Shown in pieces: positions 10,501 through 18,708 of a stretch of DNA of 41,857 bases. The translations under genes were made by a program, and so were the position numbers. A model generated the notes under the pieces. That model made no database searches. It was given only the letters and a program-made list of their open reading frames with translations, and was not told the origin of the DNA. The DNA comes from Fuerstiella sp. (GTDB lineage: Bacteria; Planctomycetota; Planctomycetia; Planctomycetales; Planctomycetaceae), in the NCBI GenBank assembly GCA_022843805.1, contig JALHMY010000089.1:1-41857 (forward strand), in the 5' to 3' direction. Within the stretch, counting starts at the first letter, position 1. The number at the start of each line of letters is the position of its first letter.

Positions 10501-11827
10501 CGTGCAAATAGAGCTGACTACTTTCCCCGGTCAGACCTGCCGCATTTAGAATCTTCTGACCTGAGTCAACATCCATTACAGGTTCAAGTGCGACCTTCGT
10601 ATGTTCCAGCTTCCAAAGCGTTCCATACTCCCTGTCACCAGTCTCTGTTTCCACATCTGCGGTCAGAAAGAGCACATTCCCCGTAACTTCCATCTCGCGA
10701 ATTCGGAAGGTGCCGCCGGGATTCTGTCGTGTTTGGATCTCGCTCGTTCCTGCGGCAGTTCCGTCAGTTCGCCACAGCTGACTCTGCGTGGTTGTTCCCC
10801 AGGAAAACAGAATCTCGTGTCCTCTCTGTATTGTCTGAACTTCAGGGTCAACAGCCGCCCTGTACGGTGCCCGCAGGCCTGAAAAATCTGACTTTACCAG
10901 ACTTGTGCTGGAAGTGTTGCCTTCGGTAATCCACAGCCCGGCGCGTTGCTCATCGCCTGCCATGAACAGCAGCTTGCCGTTGATGTCGCCAAGTAGTCTG
11001 AGACGCGGGAAGGGACGCCCGTTCCAGGCAAACAGCACTCGCTGCGGAGGGCGATCTGTGCCATCAATCTTCCAGATTGATTCTCCCTCCATGGATGGGC
11101 CAGTTTCATTTTCAGTGCCGAAGTAGTTGCGTCGAAAATAGATGGCGTCTCCGCTTTTGATCATATCGCGGGGACCCCGGTCGAATGGGCCAATACTATC
11201 GGTTATCCGTCGAGAATACCTGCCGCCGTCCCGGAGTTCGATAATACATGCGCCACCATCCGGGGCCAAAATGTGAAAGTAGTTTCGGTCGTTGAGTCGA
11301 ATGACATTCTCGATCTGCCCGTTAGGCAACCGCCGACCGTCGTCCGTTGCCGGGATTTTCCGCGTGCCGTCCGTTGTTCCATCGGTCTGCCAGATTTGCG
11401 TCTGGTAAAATGAGTCCGTTACTGTAAAGTAGAGAAGCCCAGGCGCTTCGGCGAAGCGATGACCGAATCGTTGAAATCCGGCTCCGAACGTTACCAGTTC
11501 CTTTGTCCCACCCGGAGTTCCGTCGGAACTCATCAGACTGAAACCGGGCCCTGCAGTTTCCACGAAGTAGACAGTGTGGTAATTGACTGCACCAGCTGCG
11601 AACTGCAGGCTCGCCGGTTCCGGGTCTTCCGGACCACTGTTTATGTCCTTCAGCAGAGAAACGACACCGGCCAGAAGAACTCGATCCTCCATCGACTCGA
11701 TATGAGAAACAGCGTTCATCTCACTGACGCTTGCCGATACGCTCTGATGCCGAACGGCGAAGCGACGCCGGTCCCTGCTTCTCAGTCGTAGAGCGGACTG
11801 GAGGAACCATTGTATTTTTGAAATCAT
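7556..11827 (-). CDS. Giant secreted ELWxxDGT-repeat protein with LEPR-XLL-type N-terminus
   Basis: A 1423-aa protein. The N-terminus is basic and carries IESMEDRVLLA at about 43-53, a match to the LEPR-XLL motif of planctomycete exported proteins. Residues about 55-960 hold roughly ten ELWxxDGT-type repeats (LWRTDGTAAGT, ELWVTDGTTNGT, IWQTDGTTDGT and others), probably forming a beta-propeller-like fold. The last 400 residues hold three or four fibronectin-III-like modules, each with a W.PV..A..YE core and an AGTYKFWIRA-type strand. ATG 11827 (GGAG about 8 bases upstream) is preferred over 11890. No C-terminal anchor, sortase motif or catalytic domain is visible. The likely role is an extracellular or surface structural or binding protein. 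Confidence 0.9.
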   Translation of the reverse strand: MISKIQWFLQSALRLRSRDRRRFAVRHQSVSASVSEMNAVSHIESMEDRVLLAGVVSLLKDINSGPEDPEPASLQFAAGAVNYHTVYFVETAGPGFSLMSSDGTPGGTKELVTFGAGFQRFGHRFAEAPGLLYFTVTDSFYQTQIWQTDGTTDGTRKIPATDDGRRLPNGQIENVIRLNDRNYFHILAPDGGACIIELRDGGRYSRRITDSIGPFDRGPRDMIKSGDAIYFRRNYFGTENETGPSMEGESIWKIDGTDRPPQRVLFAWNGRPFPRLRLLGDINGKLLFMAGDEQRAGLWITEGNTSSTSLVKSDFSGLRAPYRAAVDPEVQTIQRGHEILFSWGTTTQSQLWRTDGTAAGTSEIQTRQNPGGTFRIREMEVTGNVLFLTADVETETGDREYGTLWKLEHTKVALEPVMDVDSGQKILNAAGLTGESSQLYLHGSTIANPESSVWSLYVDEFHIVSNPQRISDMRVRHPHNFAVRGGTLTVEAVSADFREQLWKFTDGVNEPLLISEAPAFNADSEIKVLLKTHDSIWFTTINESGVRELWTTSGTSESTRLSQEQPSAELLALLTDSQILSSSDHASGRILLRRNASTSSFEIWNIEEVGNQLTTSLLLTFPQVMEYDTSPKLFSAEGQWYFTRRNSETYQPELWVTDGTTNGTRFVTSIQMLHYDPQYHNLAIVGRRAFLLQWHWLTRTESLLETDGTPEHTTTIDLENTFPDARDFHAQSVHAANGRLLLKMGRNDFTEDILFSTGEIESESGHRLRLLHRTFSFDNTHGGNIEKFFVAAAGNNTIILTQEPDYPWSIKGIRLYRDSGTEQGNVQLNPNQFSSGFRREFVGVPVSTGNRVFAAVRTDYGISLLSSDGTDDGTTLFSLSRSGDIELIPESMVTHDGLLYFVAISAVTGNQLWVSNGTADGTFALTDSNGSLSRVDITQPLIPMKDGLVFVGEPGNPGNTGNELLRAKFFAPIVLKPSDIVNYGESVNWITPNNWTEHEVWISNLNTKSRVLYETGLLNPTFQIDKRFEAGRHAVWARSRTPSGSFSEWSQASIFDVPLRAPSTASTPENFDIKRPVFVWEPVPEAIGYEIHVFDRARNVPDRAIHQRILTSNWYQYQAKNPLPAGIYEFAVRAIGAAGIQGAWSDKKTFTITPPPEGIRVTSGVINWDRMTAPSGFHLQIISRRDQSIIIDREIASRSTSVSVPKLSPGSYTIRLNAVYQFSRFGIYTSIWKEAPHEVFHSAVQLTSDSTPTANATPLISWKAVPQATSYEISIGPADKSKPVYQRSLPASAGISHQVTEPLTAGTYKFWIRAHFADKTRSAWGPGQTIEIRPAPQVSIDGQNIFWTPVKAATQYELWIDFRSIDDSVQPRFIHERTLAQTAFQLPSQLGSGEYRVWVRAIRSESGSPYVGRWSAMQTFRQV

Positions 11828-12249
11828 GGCGTTCGCTCCAAAGTGATAACGCTGATAGTGTGGTTCAGGTAAACCAGATCTTACCTCCACAGGATATTTG
11901 AACGACGCCCATTCAGGATGCTGTTTTTATTCCCCGGCGATGATTTTGCCTTGTCGTGTGTCTGATCGACAGGAATTCCATTCAAAACAGAATGGTTTCA
12001 TTCGGCGACGATACACAGAATGAAGACGCGGCAGATCATGAACGCAATCTGCGCCACATCTGCCTCTCTGATGTAAGGTAATTGGAAACAGTCGCGTAAG
12101 TACTGTATAGAGTCGGCCCTCGATCACTGCGAGTCGCGAGTCGTTTGTGAGCTCCCTTTCATTTACCCCTTGACTTTGCTGCAATGCCGGGATGTGCCGC
12201 ACTATGTTTGTGTGCCATCAACCACATTTCCGGGATCGGACGAAGCACT
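11828..12249. other. Divergent intergenic region
   Basis: 422 bases lie between the divergent giant-protein and ceramidase-like genes. The region must hold both promoters. I see no strong consensus promoter, hairpin or repeat. Short open frames here (for example minus strand 11927-12202) have no start context or protein-like composition that I can support. Confidence 0.5.
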
Positions 12250-13632
12250 ATGCACGTTCTGAGTTTGTTTCGACGGGCTGCAATGATCGTGCTCGTGATC
12301 AGCGCGCTAATGATCTGCTTCGGCCAGGAGCTGGCAGCAGCTGATGGTCTGAGAGTTGGCGTGTTTCGCACTGATGCAACGCCCCCCATCGGCAGTCCGG
12401 TGGCCTATGTGCCGGCCCGAAGCATCGAAGACCCACTGTCTGCACGGGGTATTGTGATTGTGGGGGCTGGTGACCCGATTGTGCTGTGTGCTGTCGACTG
12501 GATCGGGATCGGAAATGCAGGGCACGATGTCTGGCGGGAACAGCTGGCCGATGCTGCCGAAACGACGATTGATCGTGTTTCCGTCCATACTCTTCACCAG
12601 CACGATGGTCCGCGTTGCGATTTTTCCGCAGAACAGTTGCTGGCAGAGCACGGTCTGGGGGGAAGTCGGTTTGACGATCGATTTGCCCGACAGGTTCTGC
12701 AGAACACAGCGGCGGCCGTCAGGGAAGCGAAGGTCAATGCGGTCGTCGTCACACATCGGGGGATCGGTCAGGCGGTTGTTGAAAAAGTCGCCTCGAATCG
12801 CAGAATTCTGGGAGATGACGGCAAGGTTCGCCTTTCTCGAATGAGCTCCTGCAGGAACGCGGAGGCCATTGCCGCACCCGAAGGGACAATTGATCCCGTT
12901 TTGACACTCGTCAGCTTCTGGAATAACGACCAGCCCATTGCCTGCCTGACTTACTACGCCACCCATCCGCAGAGTTATTATGGAAAAGGTGACGTGACGT
13001 CAGAGTTTGTTGGAATTGCTCGCAGCCAGCGGGAAAAGATGCTGAATGGTCTGCCGCATATTCACTTCAACGGTGCCAGCGGCAATGTGGCGGCAGGAAA
13101 ATACAATGATGGGTCTCCTGAAAACCGACCTGTGCTGGCGGCTCGCATGGCAGACGGAATGAAGAAAGCCTGGGAGACGACGGTTCGAGTTCCTGTTGAG
13201 GCGTCTGACTTGGAATGGCGAGTATGCCCGGTTGCTCTGCCTGCAGGCAATCACCTGGAAAAGGCTGCATTGCAGCAAAAGCTGTCGGATTCTCAGGCAG
13301 ATGCCCGTGCTCGATTTTCAGCTGCCACCGGCCTCGTTTTTCTGGATCGAGTTCAGTCGGGTCATCGTTTTGATCTGACCTGTTTGCGGATCGGCAATGT
13401 CTATATCCTTCATATGCCCGGGGAACTGTTCGTCGAGTATCAGCTGGCAGCTCAGATGATGCGACCCGGCGATCATGTCTGCATGGCTGCCTATGGCGAT
13501 TACGGAACCGGATACATTGGAACTGAGATCGCTTACTCACAGGGCGGCTATGAAACTCAGCCGTCGTCTTCACTCGTGGCCCCTGGCGTAGAACAGGTGC
13601 TGATGGAGGGAATGCGGACTCTGCTGAAGTAG
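12250..13632 (+). CDS. Exported neutral/alkaline ceramidase-family protein
   Basis: A 460-aa protein related to the N-terminal domain of neutral/alkaline non-lysosomal ceramidases. The signal peptide is MHVLSLFRRAAMIVLVISA followed by a hydrophobic stretch ending near ELAAADG. The family pattern is seen in VGVFRTDATPPIG near the mature start, the histidine segment VHTLHQHDGP (the usual SHTHSGP block is altered), YYATHPQSYYGKG, NGASGNVAAGKYN and a C-terminal PGELFVEYQ segment. It lacks the C-terminal domain of true ceramidases, so the substrate is unknown; planctomycetes often carry such short homologues. The frame opens at 12184, but ATG 12250 gives the clean signal peptide. A second family member lies 2 kb away on the other strand. 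Confidence 0.85.
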   Translation: MHVLSLFRRAAMIVLVISALMICFGQELAAADGLRVGVFRTDATPPIGSPVAYVPARSIEDPLSARGIVIVGAGDPIVLCAVDWIGIGNAGHDVWREQLADAAETTIDRVSVHTLHQHDGPRCDFSAEQLLAEHGLGGSRFDDRFARQVLQNTAAAVREAKVNAVVVTHRGIGQAVVEKVASNRRILGDDGKVRLSRMSSCRNAEAIAAPEGTIDPVLTLVSFWNNDQPIACLTYYATHPQSYYGKGDVTSEFVGIARSQREKMLNGLPHIHFNGASGNVAAGKYNDGSPENRPVLAARMADGMKKAWETTVRVPVEASDLEWRVCPVALPAGNHLEKAALQQKLSDSQADARARFSAATGLVFLDRVQSGHRFDLTCLRIGNVYILHMPGELFVEYQLAAQMMRPGDHVCMAAYGDYGTGYIGTEIAYSQGGYETQPSSSLVAPGVEQVLMEGMRTLLK

Positions 13633-13696
13633 CCGCCGACCGTTTGTTGCCGAGGGATGTCCTCGCTCGAGCAGGTTCCGTTTCAGCGACAAAGGG

Positions 13697-13760
13697 CACA
13701 GATAAAAACACAAGTGCCATCGCCCCTGACATCTGTGGAAATCTGTGTTATCTGTGGGTT
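13697..13760. repeat. CACAGAT/ATCTGTG dispersed motif in a 340-base gap
   Basis: The gap 13633-13972 has no gene. It contains CACAGATAAAAACACA at 13697 and, further on, three ATCTGTG copies at 13731-13757, so the left and right parts are partly inverted. The reverse complement of the right part, CCCACAGATAACACAGAT, nearly matches 27839-27856 (CCACAGATGACACAGATG). The rest of the gap is the leader of the oxidoreductase gene, with no further signal I can name. Confidence 0.6.
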
Positions 13761-13972
13761 AAAGCATTCTGAATTTTGACCAAAGGTCACTCAGTCTGTC
13801 AGACGTACTTCAGTGGAAGTTGAGTCCACGTCGAGCACCAGCCCCCAGCGAGCGAAAAGATTCACGCGGCAACGCTGTGCAGATGCGGTGATGCAGTTAC
13901 AATATTGATTCGTTAAATTCATCGTTCACTTCATGGTGCTGAAATTTCTCCGGAATACAGGAGCAGACTCTG

Positions 13973-15427
13973 ATGACCGCATTTTCCCGACGTGGATTTC
14001 TCAAGAGTACAGCGATCGGCGGCAGTTCTCTGCTGCTGACCGGTACGCGTGCATCCGGCCGAATCCTCGGCGCCAGCGATCGTCTGCGAGTTGCCGTTGC
14101 CGGAGTCAATGGTCGGGGCGGCAGTCATATTGGCGGCTTTCTCGAACAGGACAATATTGAGATCGCCTACCTTATTGACCCTGATCAGAATGTTTTGAAT
14201 TCCGCTCTGTCTGGTCTGGAGAAGAAGGTCAAAGGTCGATTTACGACAAAGGGACTTGCGGATGTTCGCAAGGCACTTGAAGATCCGAATCTGGATGCCA
14301 TCTCCATCGCAACCCCCAACCACTGGCATTCTCTGATGACCATCTGGGCTGCTCAGGCGGGCAAGAATGTCTACGTGGAAAAACCCATGAGCCATGACGT
14401 GGGTGAGGGGCGGATTGCGGTTGCCGCTCAGGAAAAATATGGCGTCGTGATCCAGCATGGAACTCAGAATCGCAGCAACGCACAGATCGCAGGCCTGCAT
14501 GAGGCGATCCAGGCAGGGAAATTTGGCAAACTGAAGATCTCCTACGGATACTGCTGCAAACAGCGGGGAAGTATCGGCTTCAAACCCATTTCGGATCCGC
14601 CGGCCAATCTGGACTGGGATCTTTGGCGAGGTCCTGCGATGGTGGACCAGTTTCATGGCAACTATGTCCATTATAACTGGCACTGGTTCTGGAAAACCGG
14701 GAATGGTGACCTGAACAACCAGGGAACTCATCAGCTGGATATCGCTCGCTGGGCGCTTGACAAAGATCTGACGCATCCCGTGCGAGTCATGGCGATTGGT
14801 GGACGATTCCAGTGGAATGATCAGGGCGAAACTCCCAACACAATGATGGGAATTGCGGAATATCCAAATGGCCAGCAGGTGTTTTTCAACGTTAGAAATG
14901 TGGCCTATGACAAGTATGAGACTCAGGTGGAGAATGAGTACTACTTTGAAGATGGCGGAAAAATTGTACGCGGAAAATATTATCCGGCTGGCAGCTCAGT
15001 GGGTGAGAAAGTCGATGTGCCGGACGGGAAGGTGACTCCCGGAGGCAACTGGGGTGCCTTCACAACGGCGTGCCGGGAAGGCAAGCCGGAGCTGGCCAAC
15101 GGAAACGTCTATGATGCTCATTATGGGTGCGTGCTGGGTCATCTGATGAACAATTCGTATCGGCTTGGTAAGAAGGTCCCGTTCAACAGCAAAGCCGGTC
15201 AGTTTGGCGACAATAAGGATGCGGCGGAACACTTCCTGAAACTGCATGAAATCATGCGTGGCGGTGTGGGTGTGCCCGAAAACGGTGCCGAATATGTTGT
15301 CGGACCATGGCTGACATTCGATCCAAAGACAGAAATGCATACCGGTGAGTTCGCCGCCGAAGCAAATGCTCTGCTGAAAGATCAGAATCGCACCGGCTAT
15401 GAGATTCCGACGCTGGCAAAGGTTTAG
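13973..15427 (+). CDS. Tat-exported Gfo/Idh/MocA family oxidoreductase
   Basis: A 484-aa NAD(P)-dependent sugar dehydrogenase-like protein. The N-terminus has the twin-arginine signal SRRGFLK at 5-11 with a hydrophobic stretch after it, so folded protein is sent to the periplasm. The Rossmann part begins RLRVAVAGVNGRGGSHIG, and the family EKP motif is at 136-138 (VYVEKPMSHDVGEG). The C-terminal half, with WHWFWKTGNGDLNNQGTHQL, matches the bacterial-type Gfo/Idh C-terminal domain. AGGAG lies about 9 bases before the ATG. Such Tat-exported paralogues are abundant in planctomycetes and linked to carbohydrate modification; the substrate cannot be told. It converges with the second ceramidase-like gene. 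Confidence 0.93.
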   Translation: MTAFSRRGFLKSTAIGGSSLLLTGTRASGRILGASDRLRVAVAGVNGRGGSHIGGFLEQDNIEIAYLIDPDQNVLNSALSGLEKKVKGRFTTKGLADVRKALEDPNLDAISIATPNHWHSLMTIWAAQAGKNVYVEKPMSHDVGEGRIAVAAQEKYGVVIQHGTQNRSNAQIAGLHEAIQAGKFGKLKISYGYCCKQRGSIGFKPISDPPANLDWDLWRGPAMVDQFHGNYVHYNWHWFWKTGNGDLNNQGTHQLDIARWALDKDLTHPVRVMAIGGRFQWNDQGETPNTMMGIAEYPNGQQVFFNVRNVAYDKYETQVENEYYFEDGGKIVRGKYYPAGSSVGEKVDVPDGKVTPGGNWGAFTTACREGKPELANGNVYDAHYGCVLGHLMNNSYRLGKKVPFNSKAGQFGDNKDAAEHFLKLHEIMRGGVGVPENGAEYVVGPWLTFDPKTEMHTGEFAAEANALLKDQNRTGYEIPTLAKV

Positions 15428-15536
15428 TGTTCCGACTGGCGTTAATGCGAGATCGCAGGCACAACTCGATTGGTCGATCACTTTTCGTGCCTGTGCTCGC
15501 GCCCGATTCTGCATGGGGCTTTTGGATGATGTGGAC

Positions 15537-15575
15537 CCCTGAGCTGATCGGTCACGGAAGACCGATCACTCAGGG
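15537..15575. terminator. Hairpin between convergent genes, likely bidirectional terminator
   Basis: CCCTGAG-C-TGATCGGTC pairs with GACCGATCA-CTCAGGG across a 6-base loop: a 16-bp stem with one bulged base. It sits in the 202-base gap between the convergent oxidoreductase (ends 15427) and ceramidase-like gene (ends 15630). There is no T-run on either side, so intrinsic termination is uncertain; it could also protect 3' ends. Confidence 0.55.
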
Positions 15576-15629
15576 TGCCACTCTTCGTTCGATGTGATCC
15601 GGGCAAACCCTGCGTTAAATGTTCTGCGA

Positions 15630-17009
15630 TTACTTTGCTGTTACCTTCTCAGCAAGTTCATGAACTTTACCGATAATCAGATCCTCAACGCTTTGGGCAA
15701 ACGGGCCTGGCAGAGTTGTATACAGCATGGCGCTGCGACCCTCGTAGCCACCTTCGTTCAGCACACGCAATGACGGCACATAGCCAAAGACATCGTTGCT
15801 GTAGCCGGAAACCCAGACCGCTCCTGCCCTGCCCTTCAGTTCCTGCTTCAGACGCAGTGAATAGTCGACCACCACTTCACCGGCGAGTGCGACCAGTAAT
15901 ATGTCGTCTCCAAAACTGACGGTCTGAATCGTATATGGATAGGTCTGGTCGATCTTTCCATTTTCGTCCAGTTGCTTCAGCAGTTTCGCCGCACGACGCT
16001 GGAAATAGTCACTTGTTGACTTTGACAGTTCTTCCAGTTCCTGGCGAGTCGGAGCCGCTGCGAATTCCAGAGTTACCGTGTCGATCATGGTACTCAGTTT
16101 TCCATCGACAGGCTGTACCGGCCCCAGCAGACCGGCCTTAACTCCTGTCGCCAGAGCGCTGCCATGATGTTCGGCAAGTTCGACGGTTCCCCGCGGCTGC
16201 GGGTTTTGGTCGCCTCCGCAACCGGTAATAAACATGGCCGTCACTCCGGGAAACTCAGCTTCCAGATCCTGCTGAGCAAAACCGGCGTAGTCTCCGCAGA
16301 ACTGATAGAACGCGAGAGTCGTATTGTGGCAGGCATAGCCAAATAACAGCGCTTTCAGCTCACCGGCCGCGGATTCCACTTTCAGCACGGGAACTTCATG
16401 ATCGACAGGGCCATCCGGATAGGGAGCATTTCGGGGTTCCGTATCTGTCGGCAGTCGGCGGTTCATGGCAAAGCCGGCTCGTCCGTGAGTGTAACCGAGT
16501 TTCGCAGGCTGCAGGTTTTTCAGTGATTCTCCCACCAGCGCCAGCATTTTCTGCTGCAGGAATTCGTAATACTTCCGAGCCTGATCAACTCGCCCCTGAT
16601 CCTGTCCCGGCAGAGCCAGTTTTGCAGGCCGAAATTCGGGACCGCAATGCGTATGCGAGGCGTTCAGCAACAATCCGGCCGGTGGTAACTGGAACTGTTT
16701 CTCTGCCTCTTCCTGCAGCCACAGACGAAATTCCAGTGACAGCCCGATCAGGTCAGTGGTCACGATGACCAGACGAGTTCCTGATGCATCTTCGATGGCC
16801 AAAGCTTTGGCGAACAGATCCTGAACCTTACCTTCTGAGGGTTTGGTGCGTGAAGCGTATCCGGCCATCCACATCGGTTCATCGGGAGTAATCACAGCGC
16901 GTGCCACTCCCGCTTTCCATCCTGTGTTCTCTGTCTTTGCGTCCTGAGCATTTAAGGGCTGAGTGAGGCCGATCAGCAATGCCATCAGCGGTAAACAAAA
17001 TCTTGTCAT
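15630..17009 (-). CDS. Exported neutral/alkaline ceramidase-family protein
   Basis: A 459-aa protein of the neutral/alkaline ceramidase N-terminal family. A signal peptide (MTRFCLPLMALLIGLTQPLN, cleavage near AQD) is followed by GWKAGVARAVITPDEP, the usual mature start of the family. LLNASHTHCGPEFRP is close to the conserved SHTHSGP block that holds metal-binding histidines; FGYACHNTTLAFYQ and TGCGGDQNPQP are further family blocks. It is a more typical member than the paralogue at 12250. It lacks the ceramidase C-terminal domain. The frame extends to 17069, but ATG 17009 begins the signal peptide. Hydrolase activity on an N-acyl or related substrate is inferred from family only. Confidence 0.88.
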   Translation of the reverse strand: MTRFCLPLMALLIGLTQPLNAQDAKTENTGWKAGVARAVITPDEPMWMAGYASRTKPSEGKVQDLFAKALAIEDASGTRLVIVTTDLIGLSLEFRLWLQEEAEKQFQLPPAGLLLNASHTHCGPEFRPAKLALPGQDQGRVDQARKYYEFLQQKMLALVGESLKNLQPAKLGYTHGRAGFAMNRRLPTDTEPRNAPYPDGPVDHEVPVLKVESAAGELKALLFGYACHNTTLAFYQFCGDYAGFAQQDLEAEFPGVTAMFITGCGGDQNPQPRGTVELAEHHGSALATGVKAGLLGPVQPVDGKLSTMIDTVTLEFAAAPTRQELEELSKSTSDYFQRRAAKLLKQLDENGKIDQTYPYTIQTVSFGDDILLVALAGEVVVDYSLRLKQELKGRAGAVWVSGYSNDVFGYVPSLRVLNEGGYEGRSAMLYTTLPGPFAQSVEDLIIGKVHELAEKVTAK

Positions 17010-17486
17010 CGGAAATGTGTCTTTCTGAAACAGACGAAATTCAGAGACTCCATGGTCTGAAACGAGCATCCGGAATCAAGAGAGGATGATCCGATTTCAG
17101 ATCCCAAACTCGATGCAGCATCGACGATTCGGGGTCTATGTTCAATCGGACAGCAGTCAGGAGCAAATGCGTTGGGATGGCATGCAGGAAAGGGATTCGG
17201 GAAAAACAGCAGACAAAGGACTGCGTACTTCAGCTGAATGGCTATTTCGGATATACTGCCCTAACTCAAGTCCTGTTTTCCTGGAGGGGAGTTGCACCCA
17301 CAACTTCAAGCCCCCTGTTGGGCGTGCACTGTTGCAGTTGAATGCGGCCTGAACGTTTTCGTCTGTCCTGGTTTTTCACACGCTGCCCTCTGAACCAAAG
17401 CGTTCGGCAGTATGGACAATTGGACCGCTGAACCAGGTGATGGGACGTTTTTCGGAGTGGTTTCCGGAACCTGGAGAAGTGCTTGC
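17010..17486. other. Intergenic region between divergent genes
   Basis: 477 bases lie between the divergent ceramidase-like and monooxygenase genes. The only structures I see are short, such as AGTTG...CAACT near 17292-17307. Small open frames on the plus strand (17086-17352) overlap in different frames and look non-coding. Promoters for both neighbours are expected here. Confidence 0.45.
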
Positions 17487-18671
17487 ATGCGTGTGATTGT
17501 GATCGGGTCGGGGATCGGTGGACTAAGCTGTGCGATTGGGTTGCGAAAGATCGGCCTTGATGTTGCCTTGTATGAGCGGGCCACGGAGCTGCGCGAAGTC
17601 GGGGCCGGGATCATGATCTGGGCAAACGGTTTACGGGCGCTCAGGGCACTGGGCGTTGGTGAGTCCGTTGAAGCCATTACCATGCCTGCGGTCCGCATCA
17701 CATTGGCGGGAAAAAACGGACGACGGACTCAGATGGTCGCCGAGGCTGAAATGTTCGAGAAAGAACTCGGGTATTCGCCGTTCGTTGGGTTTATCCACCG
17801 GGCCGAACTGGTCGGCAGGCTGGCCGAGCACCTCTCGCCCGGGGTCGCTCGCTACGGGTATGACTGCATCGGGGTGGAACAGAGTGGAGAGCGGGTTGTG
17901 GTTCGTTTTGCGAACGGCCAGTCGGACGAAGCGGATCTGCTCGTTGGGGCCGACGGTATCCGGTCGGCGGTTCGAAATTCCCTGTTCGGCCCGCCGCAGT
18001 TACGGTATGCGGGGTACACCTGCTGGCGCGGAATCTGTCCTCGGCCGGCGGGGGTCCGAGCAGGCGACCTTTGTTTGTGGACTGGTCGCGGCTCACAGGT
18101 CGGCATCAACACGCTGACTAAAGATCGGGTTTACTGGTTTGCAACTCGGAATGCCCGGGCGGGTGGCACGGCGGTGGATGAACGGTCTGCGGCCCTGGAC
18201 CTGTTCGGCGACTGGGCCGCACCGTTGCCGGAGTTGATCGCGTCCACTCCCGTCGAGCGGGTGATTCGCGGAGATATCATGGACCGGCCGCCGTCCCAAC
18301 CCTGGTCAAAGGGGCGCGTCGTGCTGGTGGGAGATGCCGCCCATCCGACAACACCGAATTTTGGGCAGGGTGGCGGGATGGCGATCGAGGATGCGGTGGT
18401 CCTGTCCCGATGTCTGGCCATTGCCGGGAACCCGGAAGTCGCGTTGGCCGAGTTCGAGGCTGAGCGATACTCGCGGACATCGGCCGTGACCAATGAAGCA
18501 TGGAAGTTCGGCAAGATGCTCCAGTGGGAAGGCCGGGTGAGCGTATGGTTGCGTGACCTGCTTGCCGGAATGTTGATGAGGTTGAATGGGGCGGACAATC
18601 TGATCAAACACGCCCGATACAATGCAGGCACAGTCCCGGCTCTGACGCGGTCTGTTGAACCAGGCGTTTGA
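17487..18671 (+). CDS. FAD-dependent aromatic-type monooxygenase
   Basis: A 394-aa flavoprotein of the p-hydroxybenzoate/salicylate hydroxylase class. The N-terminal FAD fold has GSGIGG at 7-12 and the ribose-binding Glu30 (LYER). The middle DG motif is VGADGIRSAVRNSL, and the GD motif is RVVLVGDAAHPTTPNFGQGG with Gly282-Asp283. It should use NAD(P)H and O2 to hydroxylate a small molecule; the substrate is unknown. ATG 17487 is chosen because GGAGAAG lies about 8 bases upstream and the FAD motif starts at once; the frame opens at 17412. Third codon positions look richer in G/C than in neighbouring genes. The gene ends 38 bases before repeat array 2, so acquisition by transfer is possible. Confidence 0.92.
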   Translation: MRVIVIGSGIGGLSCAIGLRKIGLDVALYERATELREVGAGIMIWANGLRALRALGVGESVEAITMPAVRITLAGKNGRRTQMVAEAEMFEKELGYSPFVGFIHRAELVGRLAEHLSPGVARYGYDCIGVEQSGERVVVRFANGQSDEADLLVGADGIRSAVRNSLFGPPQLRYAGYTCWRGICPRPAGVRAGDLCLWTGRGSQVGINTLTKDRVYWFATRNARAGGTAVDERSAALDLFGDWAAPLPELIASTPVERVIRGDIMDRPPSQPWSKGRVVLVGDAAHPTTPNFGQGGGMAIEDAVVLSRCLAIAGNPEVALAEFEAERYSRTSAVTNEAWKFGKMLQWEGRVSVWLRDLLAGMLMRLNGADNLIKHARYNAGTVPALTRSVEPGV

Positions 18672-18708
18672 GCGGAAGGCGGAGGAATGAAGGCTTTCCC
18701 CGGTTCGT

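Noticed and set aside
11927..12202. 91-codon minus-strand frame in the divergent gap
   Set aside because: No Shine-Dalgarno site, composition is not protein-like, and it overlaps the probable promoter region.
17230..17340. tRNA-like short stems upstream of the monooxygenase
   Set aside because: Only a 5-bp stem is present; no T-loop consensus or acceptor stem can be built.
17086..17352. Small plus-strand frames before the monooxygenase
   Set aside because: Two frames overlap, neither has a convincing start or conserved pattern.
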